From contig JAKATU010000078.1 in NCBI GenBank assembly GCA_021818585.1, forward strand, positions 1 to 64,000: a stretch of DNA of 64,000 nucleotides, in the 5' to 3' direction. This stretch comes from Acidobacteriota bacterium (GTDB lineage: Bacteria; Acidobacteriota; Terriglobia; Terriglobales; Acidobacteriaceae). The notes below the pieces were generated by a model, which had not been told where the DNA came from, made no database searches, and saw nothing but the letters and a program-made list of their open reading frames with translations. The position numbers and the translations under genes were made by a program. Shown one piece after another: positions 1-7,972 of the stretch (the first letter of the stretch is position 1; every line of letters starts with the position of its first letter).

Positions 1-100
1 GGCTCTCGCCAAAACCCTCTGGCTTAGCTCACGCCTTCCCAGCGTTCGCTCCGCCATTCACCCGATTCGCATCGGGCTTCCTACGGTACTTCCAATTTTA

Positions 101-188
101 TGGTGCACAGGGGAGGATTCGAACCTCCGTAGCTCCAAGGAGCGGCAGATTTACAGTCTGCTGCCATTAACCACTCGGCCACCTGTGC
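101..188 (-). tRNA. tRNA-Tyr (GTA)
   Basis: The minus strand folds as a long-variable-arm (class II) tRNA of 88 nt. The acceptor stem is GCACAGG paired with CCUGUGC, the T-arm contains GGUUCGAAUCC, and the anticodon loop reads CUGUAAA with anticodon GUA. The discriminator A and the 3' CCA are encoded at 101-104. It lies downstream of tRNA-Thr in the same direction, so the two are probably co-transcribed. This is the usual bacterial arrangement ahead of a tuf gene, although no tuf is visible here. Confidence 0.95.
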
Positions 189-418
189 CCTTATTGCCCG
201 GCCGAGAGAACTCTCTACAACCGCTGCCCCGGCGATGTTTTGCCGACGCTGGCCAATTCTTGCAAAACCTGCCGTACTGCCTGCCGGGAGCTGCCCTTTC
301 CGCCAGATGACACCAGCCAGCCAGTCGGAGCGATGCTCCGGAAACGCTGTCTACTGGCCTCGTGGAGTCTGCTGCGGAAGGTAACCCCGACCCGTTTCCT
401 GTTCGAAGCAGGAGAGTC

Positions 419-494
419 TGGAGCTGGCGAAGGGATTTGAACCCCCGACCCTCTGATTACAAATCAGATGCTCTACCAGCTGAGCTACGCCAGC
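419..494 (-). tRNA. tRNA-Thr (TGT)
   Basis: The minus strand gives a 76-nt cloverleaf. The acceptor is GCUGGCG/CGCCAGC, the D-arm contains AGCUCAGCUGGUAGAGC, the anticodon stem is UCUGA/UCAGA around UUUGUAA (anticodon UGU), and the T-arm contains GGUUCAAAUCC. The 3' CCA is encoded at 419-421. The 230-bp spacer to tRNA-Tyr shows no convincing gene. Confidence 0.95.
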
Positions 495-666
495 CCGAAC
501 AGTTCCCAGCCCTCCGGCTCGGGGCGCAACCGTGCGCTCGAAACAGAGGGCTATAAACAGAACATTAGCACACGCGGGAGCGGTGAGCAATGCGGCCGGA
601 AGCAAAGCTGTGAATCACGAGCCGGAGCCGGGCTGGGAGCGGGGATTTCGAGCGACAGGTACGGGA

Positions 667-1611
667 TCAGCAGCTTGATCCGCCGCCGGAAAAGATCATC
701 CGGATATGGCCGTTGCGCATGGCGTACACGCGGAAGAACTGGGCCTCAGGGCTGTTGACCGAAGTGATGAGAAATTCGCTGCCGTTTTTGATCGTTATGG
801 TCCCGAGCAACTGCTCGTTGGCGTCTGCCGTGTTGCGCTTCCAGAAAAGGACGTGAAACTTGCCCTGAACGAGCTCGCCGATGGCGAAGATGAGCTTGAC
901 GTTGGGCACGACGGAGGGACTGGCGCTGGAGAAGTCCGTAAAGGAACGCTCCACGAGGATGAGGCTGTGGCCGTTCCACTGGGTGCGATAGAGCCGGATG
1001 CCGGCGAGGGTGCCGAGCGGTACAGGCGAGGCTGCGGCAAATGCAGCGAGAACTTTCTGGTAGTGGAGCGGGTTGATGGGCTCGATGGGGCGGCTGGGCA
1101 GAAAGGCCGAGGGATCGCTGGCGGCGATGGCGGTGCGCTGAATCGGCTCGCCGCTGTAGATGCCGTGGGTGGCGAAGCTGTAGCAGTCGTCAAGGCGGGC
1201 GGGGGCGGCCTGCACGGAGCCGCCGAAGCCATCCGGACTGACGATGGTGTAGTTGTGAAACTGGGCGAGATAGGCGGCGGCGAAGTCGCGGCAGCGGGCG
1301 ATATCGGCGTCGGTGACCCAGTGGTAGTTGCAGGGCAGATCCTGCCAGAGGCCGGAGGGCGTGATCCAGGCGATCTGCTCGACGCTGGCGATGCCCTGGG
1401 GCGAGCGGATGCCGGTGCTGATGCCCCCGATCAGGACCGAACCATCGCGGGAGACGGCGGTGAGCATGATGCCGTCACGGGGCGGAGCTATGTTTTCCTG
1501 CGGGGCCGCGAACCCTGGCATGGATGCGAAGGCGACCCACGCCAGCACGAGGCTGACGCAAGCGATACGGAAGCAGAAGGAAGGCCGGCTCATGTCGCGG
1601 ACTCGACTCAT
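667..1611 (-). CDS. secreted protein of unknown function
   Basis: This encodes a protein of about 314 aa that I do not recognise. The N-terminus has a basic stretch, a hydrophobic run (CVSLVLAWVAFASM) and a likely signal-peptidase site near PGFAAPQ, so export is likely. The mature part has scattered Cys residues (near LPCNYHW, ARCRDF, DDCYSF and a terminal SSC) that could form disulfides. The ATG at 1611 is taken as the start; a GTG at 1614 and an ATG at 1593 are alternatives. It is divergent from the membrane-anchored gene at 1715, and the shared 100-bp region carries a perfect 15-bp tandem repeat. Confidence 0.6.
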   Translation of the reverse strand: MSRVRDMSRPSFCFRIACVSLVLAWVAFASMPGFAAPQENIAPPRDGIMLTAVSRDGSVLIGGISTGIRSPQGIASVEQIAWITPSGLWQDLPCNYHWVTDADIARCRDFAAAYLAQFHNYTIVSPDGFGGSVQAAPARLDDCYSFATHGIYSGEPIQRTAIAASDPSAFLPSRPIEPINPLHYQKVLAAFAAASPVPLGTLAGIRLYRTQWNGHSLILVERSFTDFSSASPSVVPNVKLIFAIGELVQGKFHVLFWKRNTADANEQLLGTITIKNGSEFLITSVNSPEAQFFRVYAMRNGHIRMIFSGGGSSC

Positions 1612-1650
1612 CACTCAAAGTTTTATGACCGCAAAGGGCCGCCTGACAAG

Positions 1651-1680
1651 GGAGTGCAATTCAGGGGAGTGCAATTCAGG
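1651..1680. repeat. perfect 15-bp tandem duplication
   Basis: The unit ggagtgcaattcagg occurs twice back to back (1651-1665 and 1666-1680). It lies in the divergent promoter region between the secreted protein gene and the gene at 1715. It could double an operator or promoter element, or be a recent slippage event. Confidence 0.9.
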
Positions 1681-1714
1681 TGTATCACGGGCGGCGGCGC
1701 GGGTGAGATGATAT

Positions 1715-2809
1715 TTGGCGATGAGGCACAGGCGCACACGGATCACCATTGCTGTTGTTGCTGTCGTTCTGCTGCTGCTGGCAGGGGCAATTTACCTGCG
1801 GGCAACGGCTCCGCCGGAGGTAGCGAGGCTGCTGCCGGAGTCCGATGGGATTATCTTCCTGAATCTGCGGCCGCTCAGGGCGGCGACGCACTTTGACCGG
1901 ACACAGGTGCCGCACAGCGCGGCGTACCAGAAATTTATCAACGCGACCGGCATTGTGTTTGAGCGCGATTTGAACGAGGCGGCCTTTGCGCTGCAGCGGA
2001 TGCCGAATCCGAATGGGCCTAACGGGCCGGTGGCCTACAGTGAAGTGTTTGAAGGGCACTTTAACGGCGGTCGCCTGAGAAGCTACCTGGCGCGCATTGC
2101 CGAAGCGAAGGAAAGCTACGCGGGGCACACGATCTACGACATTCGCAATGACGGGCGCACGGACCGCGTGGCGCTGCTGGGCTACGACATGGTGGCGGTG
2201 AGCAATACGCCGACGCCGGAGCAGATTCACTCAATCGTGGACCGCTACCGGACAGCGGCGCTGCCGTTTACAGGGTCGAGCCTGCTGGCGGCGCACTACC
2301 GCGATGTGCCGCTGCTCTCGCTGGCATGGGGGATTGGAAAGATCGGACTGCCCTTCAGCGGAAGCGGACAGAAGCAGATTTCCGTGGGCGGGATGGAGTT
2401 GCCGATTTCCGCCGATGCGACGCTGATTGCCAGCGTGCGCTGGACTGGCGCGCTGAAGCTGCGGGTGGAAGAGATTGCCGGCAGCGTGGCCAATGCGACT
2501 GCGACGGCGCAGCAGTTGCAATCGATGCTGGGCCTGCTGCACGCAGCGGAAGGTACGCCGCCGGGCCAGCAGATGGACCCCAACCTGAAGGCTGTGTTGA
2601 ACAGCGCGAAGGTCCGGCATAAGAAAGATCGCGTGGTGCTGACGGCATCGATTCCAAATGCGCTGGTGAAGGCGGCGCTGACGCCAGTGACGACGCCTCC
2701 TGCAAATGGAACGGGGTCCGCTGGAACGGGAGCCGCTTCTGCGGCGCCGGCTGGGCCTGCTGCGACAGTAAAACCCGGCGTGAAGGCTGGAGCGCAGAAG
2801 AAGCACTAA
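1715..2809 (+). CDS. membrane-anchored periplasmic protein of unknown function
   Basis: This encodes about 364 aa. A basic N-terminus (MRHRRTRI) is followed by one transmembrane segment (TIAVVAVVLLLLAGAIYL), so most of the protein should be periplasmic. The C-terminus is low-complexity Ala/Pro/Gly/Thr ending in a basic KAGAQKKH tail. No catalytic motif is recognised. The TTG at 1715 has a GTGAG-type ribosome site at suitable spacing; the in-frame ATG at 1721 would remove only two residues. It probably ends at the hairpin near 2952-2972. Confidence 0.65.
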   Translation: MAMRHRRTRITIAVVAVVLLLLAGAIYLRATAPPEVARLLPESDGIIFLNLRPLRAATHFDRTQVPHSAAYQKFINATGIVFERDLNEAAFALQRMPNPNGPNGPVAYSEVFEGHFNGGRLRSYLARIAEAKESYAGHTIYDIRNDGRTDRVALLGYDMVAVSNTPTPEQIHSIVDRYRTAALPFTGSSLLAAHYRDVPLLSLAWGIGKIGLPFSGSGQKQISVGGMELPISADATLIASVRWTGALKLRVEEIAGSVANATATAQQLQSMLGLLHAAEGTPPGQQMDPNLKAVLNSAKVRHKKDRVVLTASIPNALVKAALTPVTTPPANGTGSAGTGAASAAPAGPAATVKPGVKAGAQKKH

Positions 2810-2921
2810 AGCATTTTCACTGATACGATGCCGCGTCCAGCATGGATCCGGTGTGGCCGTTCCTGGATAGCAACGTCCACACCAACGGTCTTGTTCTGCT
2901 TACACTTTCACTGAAAATGCT
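2810..2921. repeat. nested imperfect palindrome (about 112 bp)
   Basis: The outer arms agcattttca (2810-2819) and tgaaaatgct (2912-2921) are perfectly complementary. Inner arms ggtgtgg (2850-2856) and ccacacc (2877-2883) extend the fold, with gtt/aac next to them. It starts directly after the stop codon of the gene at 1715-2809, so it may be a structured 3' UTR or a small mobile hairpin element. Confidence 0.5.
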
Positions 2922-2951
2922 CTACGTCCTGGATTGAATCAGAAGCAGAAC

Positions 2952-2972
2952 AGCCGCCCGCGGGCGGCTTTT
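2952..2972 (+). terminator. rho-independent terminator, possibly bidirectional
   Basis: AGCCGCCC and GGGCGGCT form an 8-bp GC-rich stem around GC, followed on the plus strand by TTTT. It sits between convergent genes (1715-2809 plus and the M23 peptidase minus). The U-tract is better in the plus direction. Confidence 0.7.
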
Positions 2973-2993
2973 GGCGTTATTGGGGCAGCGAGT

Positions 2994-3953
2994 TTATGCA
3001 CCGGGGATGGAAGTCGCTTCCGAGGCAACGAACTGCTGTTCGGTCTCATGCAGAAAGGGGTGGGGATTGACCGGCGTGCCGTGAATGATGATTTCATAAT
3101 GAAGATGGGCGCCGGTGGACCAGCCTGTATCGCCGACGTAGCCAATAATCTGGCCAATGCGAACCTGCTCGCCCTCGGTGACGGCAAACCCGGAGAGATG
3201 GGCAAAGAGGGTTTGAATGCCGTGGCCGTTGTTGATGATGATGACGCGGCCGTAGCCGGTTTCGTGACCCGCCATTTCCACTATGCCGTCAGCGGTGGCG
3301 TTCACAGGGGTGCCGGTGCTGGTGGCGATGTCGATGCCCTCGTGAAATTCCATTTCGCCGGCATGGAGGGGATTCTCACGCTCTCCGAAGGAGCTGCTGA
3401 CGCGACCGGTAACGGGCCAGAGCGAGGGCGCGTCGGCAAAGTCGGACCAGTCGCCACCATCCTTCGACTCGAGGATGCTCATCTCCATGGAATGCGAAAT
3501 GCCGCCAGCCAGGGCGGTGCTGCGCAAGGAAGAAAACTCGTTGAGGGACTGAATGTAGGCGTCCTGGGTGAACGCCGCGCTGGTGACACCGGCGAGCGGA
3601 GCGGTGGCTGTGACGGCGGCGGCCTTGGTGACGTGCGGCTGGCGGAGGCCGTAGAGCGCGGCGACTTCACTGGCCAGCGAGCCTAATGTGGCTGCCTGCA
3701 CTTCCTTCTCGTGCGCGACGGTCTGCAGATGCTGGTAGTCCTTTTGCAGGGCGACCTGCTGGGAGCGAACCTGATTGAAGCGCGCGGTCTTGAGCAGCAT
3801 GCGCGTGTAGGAGCCTGCCATGCCCGTGATGGAAAATGCGCCCACGACGGCTGCCACAACAAAGATGTACGCGTAATGCATGGGGATAGGAATCTTGCGC
3901 AGGCGCCCGTCCTGCTCGCGGGCAACAAAAATGATGTAGAAGCGCTTCTTCAA
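2994..3953 (-). CDS. M23 family (LytM-type) peptidase, membrane-anchored
   Basis: Predicted cell-wall endopeptidase or activator acting in the periplasm. It has one N-terminal membrane segment (YAYIFVVAAVVGAFSITGMAG), then a helical coiled-coil-like stretch (VALQKDYQHLQTVAHEKEVQ), then a C-terminal M23 domain. The zinc ligands are visible: His and Asp in FHEGIDIATSTGTPV and the HxH of GAHLHYE. These suggest an active enzyme. The TTG at 3953 (KKRFYIIFVARE) is preferred because residues encoded upstream to 4055 do not look like the family; a start at 4055 (353 aa) remains possible. It is divergent from thiL. Confidence 0.8.
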   Translation of the reverse strand: MKKRFYIIFVAREQDGRLRKIPIPMHYAYIFVVAAVVGAFSITGMAGSYTRMLLKTARFNQVRSQQVALQKDYQHLQTVAHEKEVQAATLGSLASEVAALYGLRQPHVTKAAAVTATAPLAGVTSAAFTQDAYIQSLNEFSSLRSTALAGGISHSMEMSILESKDGGDWSDFADAPSLWPVTGRVSSSFGERENPLHAGEMEFHEGIDIATSTGTPVNATADGIVEMAGHETGYGRVIIINNGHGIQTLFAHLSGFAVTEGEQVRIGQIIGYVGDTGWSTGAHLHYEIIIHGTPVNPHPFLHETEQQFVASEATSIPGA

Positions 3954-4211
3954 TGGCCTGCCTGCCGGATTCCCTGGCGAAAAATGATGACGCGGACCAT
4001 GGGTACCGAGGCCGCATCTCTTAGAGAAAGTACCAGTCGTAATGCAGGCGGTCAATGCAGGAAACCGCCCGTTCGCGCTGGTAATGCTAACTACTTACTA
4101 AAAATAAAAGGGTTAGGAGAATTTGTACGAATCGGCAAAATTTGGCATGTGGGCGGATGGGACGGTCTGCCGGGGCGGACGTATGCTGAAGCTGACGAGG
4201 GATGGAGCGAG

Positions 4212-5237
4212 ATGACGGCGGAGCGGGAGCTGATTGCGGGAATTCGAGCGCGGACGCCGCGGTTTGGCGGGGGCGTTCGGCTAGGGATTGGCGATGATTG
4301 CGCAGTGTTGCGGCCGAGTTCCGGGCATGAGCTGGTGGTGACGACGGATATGTTGCTGGAAGGAAGGCACTTCCGGCGGGAGTGGCACTCGCCGGAGAGC
4401 GTGGGGCACCGGTGCCTGGCGCGGGGGTTGAGCGACATTGCGGCGATGGGAGCGCGTCCGATGGCGGCGTTCCTGTCGGTAGCGACGCCGGGAGAACTGG
4501 CGGGAAACGGGCAGGCGGGCTGGGTGGAGCGATTTCTGGATGGCCTGCTGGCGCTGGCTGCCGAGCATAAGGTGACGCTGGCGGGCGGCGATACAGCGGA
4601 GTCTCAGGGCGGAGTGCTGGCGGACATTGTGATGATGGGCGAGGTTCCGGCGGGCAAAGCGCTGCTGCGTAGCGGGGCCCGGGCCGGGGATGAGATTTAT
4701 GTGACGGGCGCACTGGGCGGAGCGGCGGCAGAGCTGGCACGGCTGGAGCGGAGTGCGCGATGGAAGGCCGAAACGCAGAAGCTGGCGCGGGCGGAGGGTG
4801 AGGCGCATCCGCATTTTTTTCCGCAGGCGAGGATCGCCGCTGGGCAGGTGTTGCGGCGGCGCGGGCTGGCGACGGCGATGATCGATGTGAGCGATGGGCT
4901 TTCGACGGACCTGGACCACCTGTGCGAGGAGTCGAAGCTAGGGGCGGAGGTGGATGCGGCGGCGGTTCCGGTGCATGCGCTGGCGGTGGAGGCGGAGCGG
5001 CGCGGATGGACGGATTCCGGGCTGGGGCTGGCGCTCGATGGCGGCGAAGATTACGAGCTGCTGTTTACGACGCGGCCGGGGGCACGGGTTCCGAAGATGA
5101 TTGGAGGCGTGGCAGTGCGGGCGATCGGACGGATGCTTCCGGCGAATGCGCGGAAGCCGCGCATGGTGCTGCGCCAGGTGGATGGGCGCCTGGAACCGCT
5201 GAAGGCGCGGGGCTGGGAGCATTTTCGGCGGGGATGA
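4212..5237 (+). CDS. thiL: thiamine-monophosphate kinase
   Basis: Phosphorylates thiamine monophosphate to thiamine diphosphate with ATP, the last step of thiamine cofactor synthesis. About 341 aa, the usual length. The AIR-synthase/ThiL fold is marked by RLGIGDDCAV near the N-terminus, VVTTDMLLEGRHF, the metal- and nucleotide-binding LSDIAAMGARP, TLAGGDTAES, and IDVSDGLSTDL in the second half, followed by ALDGGEDYELLFT. The ATG at 4212 is chosen because AGGGA and GGAG lie just upstream and homology begins there. gltX follows after a 57-bp gap, so the two may be co-transcribed. Confidence 0.93.
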   Translation: MTAERELIAGIRARTPRFGGGVRLGIGDDCAVLRPSSGHELVVTTDMLLEGRHFRREWHSPESVGHRCLARGLSDIAAMGARPMAAFLSVATPGELAGNGQAGWVERFLDGLLALAAEHKVTLAGGDTAESQGGVLADIVMMGEVPAGKALLRSGARAGDEIYVTGALGGAAAELARLERSARWKAETQKLARAEGEAHPHFFPQARIAAGQVLRRRGLATAMIDVSDGLSTDLDHLCEESKLGAEVDAAAVPVHALAVEAERRGWTDSGLGLALDGGEDYELLFTTRPGARVPKMIGGVAVRAIGRMLPANARKPRMVLRQVDGRLEPLKARGWEHFRRG

Positions 5238-5294
5238 CGCAGGGATGGCCTGCCGAGCGTGATTGCAGCGGGGGCATTTAGGATCAGAACTGTC

Positions 5295-6794
5295 ATGGGT
5301 ACTATTCGCGTACGATTTGCACCTTCTCCTACTGGTTTGCTGCATGTGGGCAATGCCCGTACGGCGCTCTACAACTGGCTGTTTGCTCGGCATCACGGCG
5401 GGAAATTTATTCTGCGCATTGAAGACACGGATGTGGATCGCAGTGAGGTGCGACACGAGGCGCAACTGATGGAAGACCTGCGCTGGATGGGTATGGACTG
5501 GGATGAGGGTCCGGGTGTGTTTGGTCCGCATGCGCCTTACCGGCAGAGCGAGCGGCTGGGGATTTACCGCGAGCATACCGATCGATTGCTGACGGAGGGC
5601 AAGGCTTACCGCTGCTTCTGCACGACGGAAGAGTTAGAGGGCGAGCGTGCGCAGGCGATGGCCGAGCATCGCCCGCAGGTGTATTCGGGACGCTGCCGGG
5701 CGCTGGGCGCGGAGGAATCGGCGCGGCGGGCGGCGGCGGGTGAGGCATTTGCGGTGCGGCTGAAAATTCCGGATCATCCGCTGCGGTTTCATGACCTGGT
5801 GCGCGGGGATGTGGAGTTTCCGCAGGAGACGGTGAGCGATCCGATTCTGGTGAGATCGAGCGGCATGCCGGTCTACAACTACGTGGTGACGGTGGATGAC
5901 GCGCTGATGGAGATTACGCATGTGATTCGCGGCGATGACCACATTTCGAACACGCCGAAGCAGGTGGCGATTTACGAGGCGTTCGGGTGGAATGTGCCGG
6001 AGTTTGCGCATCTTTCGACGATATTGGGCAGCGACCGCGAGCGGTTGTCGAAGCGGCACGGGGCGACCTCGATTGCGAGCTTTCGCGAGATGGGGATTCT
6101 GCCGGAGGCGCTGGTAAATTATCTTGCGCTGCTGGGGTGGGGCGCGGAGGGCGGCACGCGGGAGATATTTCCGCTGGAGGAACTGGTGGATGCCTTCAAG
6201 CTGGAGCGCGTAACGGCTTCTCCGGCTGTGTTTGATTTTGAAAAGCTGAACTGGATGAACCGGCACTACCTGAGGGAGTGCGACGCGGATCGGCTGGCGG
6301 AGCTGGCCTGGCCTTATTTTGTACAGGCAGGCTGGCTGCCGGAGCAGGATGCAGCCGCGGCGGATGTGCGGGCGTGGTTCGAGCGGCTGCTGGCGATTTT
6401 TGTACCGTCGGTGGATTTGCTGGACCAGGTGCCGGGCAAGGCGCGATTTGTATTTGATTTTGATCCGCTGCGGGCTCGCGACGAGGAGGAGAACGCCGCG
6501 CTGCTGGCGAGCGAGAATGCGCAGAAGGTGCTGGCGGCCTTTGCGGCGAAGGTGCGGGCGCATGCGGAGCCGGTGGATGCGGCGCAGTTCAAGGCATGGA
6601 TGAACGAAGTGAAGGCCGAGACGGGCGTGAAGGGCAAGGAGCTGTTTCATCCCGTGCGAATTGCGCTGACGGGTTCGCACTCGGGGCCGGAGTTCGACAA
6701 GCTGGTTCCACTGTTTGAGGAAGGCAGCGCACTGGCGCTGCCGAAGCACGTGCTGAGCGTGCGGGAGCGCGTGGAGAAGTTTTTGGCGGAGTGA
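5295..6794 (+). CDS. gltX: glutamate--tRNA ligase
   Basis: Class I aminoacyl-tRNA synthetase charging tRNA-Glu, about 499 aa. The HIGH-type motif is in [14 protein letters not shown], the glutamate site includes [11 protein letters not shown], and the KMSKS-type loop is [11 protein letters not shown]. The C-terminal half is the helical anticodon-binding domain, ending [16 protein letters not shown] 5295 ([14 protein letters not shown]) is the natural family start. It follows thiL closely. Whether this enzyme also charges tRNA-Gln cannot be decided from the window. Confidence 0.96.
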   Translation: MGTIRVRFAPSPTGLLHVGNARTALYNWLFARHHGGKFILRIEDTDVDRSEVRHEAQLMEDLRWMGMDWDEGPGVFGPHAPYRQSERLGIYREHTDRLLTEGKAYRCFCTTEELEGERAQAMAEHRPQVYSGRCRALGAEESARRAAAGEAFAVRLKIPDHPLRFHDLVRGDVEFPQETVSDPILVRSSGMPVYNYVVTVDDALMEITHVIRGDDHISNTPKQVAIYEAFGWNVPEFAHLSTILGSDRERLSKRHGATSIASFREMGILPEALVNYLALLGWGAEGGTREIFPLEELVDAFKLERVTASPAVFDFEKLNWMNRHYLRECDADRLAELAWPYFVQAGWLPEQDAAAADVRAWFERLLAIFVPSVDLLDQVPGKARFVFDFDPLRARDEEENAALLASENAQKVLAAFAAKVRAHAEPVDAAQFKAWMNEVKAETGVKGKELFHPVRIALTGSHSGPEFDKLVPLFEEGSALALPKHVLSVRERVEKFLAE

Positions 6795-6814
6795 AGTTCA
6801 AGCACTCTTGAACT

Positions 6815-7003
6815 TCACCCCTGATCGGATTTCTCCGCTAATTCGTACTGCCTGTCATGCAAGGCTGGCCGTTCGAAGGTATATCCGGAGGGCAGCGGAC
6901 GTCTGAGCTTTCGTAATCGATTCAGCGCGGCTCTGCGACTCTTGTCGAGTTTGCTTTCTGGCGCCCCGACGGGTGTTCTTTTCTTTGACTTGGGTGTTTT
7001 CAT
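6815..7003 (-). CDS. small basic protein, possible orphan antitoxin-like
   Basis: A 62-aa open frame rich in Lys/Arg. The C-terminal segment LRRPLPSGYTFERPALHDR resembles the tail of small VapB/AbrB-type antitoxins (a LP-x-G-x-x-F-x-R pattern). That resemblance is from memory and weak. No toxin gene is seen beside it. It lies in a locally less GC-rich 424-bp gap between gltX and rsmD, which is otherwise without a convincing gene. The ribosome site is poor, so this could be a remnant or chance frame. Confidence 0.35.
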   Translation of the reverse strand: MKTPKSKKRTPVGAPESKLDKSRRAALNRLRKLRRPLPSGYTFERPALHDRQYELAEKSDQG

Positions 7004-7218
7004 ACTTGCTTTTCAGAATAGTTCTGAGCGCATACCTGCTCGGCGTCGAGAATTCCGGGAGAAATTTTGAGAGCGTCTCTAACGGATGCATTCCCGGGAT
7101 TCTTCGCTTCGCTCTGAATGACTCGCTATCTGCTTTTTCTGTGATTGCGTTTGGCTTTGCCTTGGCCCGGGCTGTTCGAGTTTGCGTCTGCGCGGTTCGT
7201 CCAGGATCACAACAAAAA

Positions 7219-7818
7219 TTATGTTGCCAGCTTCGGACTCAGGACTCCCGAAATGCTTTTACTCCCGCGGTAGAAGCTGAGGCTGGCGTCGCCCTGGTGG
7301 AGGGTTCGGTATTGGTGGAGGTTGCCGTAGGTTTCGGCGAGTTGGTTGCGTTTGGCGTGTTCGGCGATGACGATGGCATCTGCGGCGAGGATGGCGCTGG
7401 ATGCGCCGCCGAGCAGGTTGAGGATGAGGTCGTATTCTTCGGCAGCTTCGTAAGGAGGGTCGAGGAAGATGAGGTCGACTTCCCTGCCCTGTGTGGCGAG
7501 TCGCCTGAGGGCGGCAGCGGCTGTGGCGGATTCCAATGCGTAGCCGGAGTGGATTTTCAAGAGCGAGAGATTGGCGCGGATGGTTTTGAGCGCGGGTGCG
7601 GCGTGCTCGACAAAAATTACCTCGCTTGCGCCGCGGCTGAGTGCCTCGATGCCGACGGCTCCGGAACCGGCATAGAGATCGAGAAAAATGCTGCCTTCGA
7701 TGCGCGGGGCGAGGACGTTGAAGAGAGTTTCGCGCAGGCGGTCGGTGGTGGGCCGCGTGTGGCGGCCGGGCGGCGCGGTGAGCGGCCGCGAGCGGTATTT
7801 TCCGGCGATGATGCGCAT
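7219..7818 (-). CDS. rsmD: 16S rRNA (guanine(966)-N(2))-methyltransferase
   Basis: Methylates G966 of 16S rRNA using SAM. 199 aa, a normal length. The family start MRIIAGKYRSRPL is present, as are the conserved RPTTDRLRETLFNVL, the SAM motif FLDLYAGSGAVGIEALSRGA, and the catalytic (D/N)PPY as LIFLDPPY. It is divergent from the CBS-protease gene at 7973. The coaD gene that often follows rsmD is not seen here. Confidence 0.94.
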   Translation of the reverse strand: MRIIAGKYRSRPLTAPPGRHTRPTTDRLRETLFNVLAPRIEGSIFLDLYAGSGAVGIEALSRGASEVIFVEHAAPALKTIRANLSLLKIHSGYALESATAAAALRRLATQGREVDLIFLDPPYEAAEEYDLILNLLGGASSAILAADAIVIAEHAKRNQLAETYGNLHQYRTLHQGDASLSFYRGSKSISGVLSPKLAT

Positions 7819-7972
7819 GGCTTCTTCATGCTAACGCCTTCGTATTGGAGCCGCGCGCGGGGCGTTTTCCATTCGGCAATGGGAGCTAACCACACCTGCT
7901 TGTGAGGTTTTCAACGGCGAACCACATGGCCCAACCCGTACAATACGGACGGACAGAGAACGAGGAGCAAGC

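Noticed and set aside
351-605. Open frames overlapping tRNA-Thr on both strands
   Set aside because: They run through the tRNA cloverleaf and have no ribosome site or protein-like features.
706-1896. Long plus-strand open frame (396 codons) opposite the secreted protein gene
   Set aside because: Gly/Ala/Asp-rich antisense shadow typical of GC-rich DNA; the minus frame has a signal peptide and balanced composition.
3711-4211. N-terminal extension of thiL across the divergent M23 gene
   Set aside because: It would overlap the M23 coding region, and homology begins at ATG 4212.
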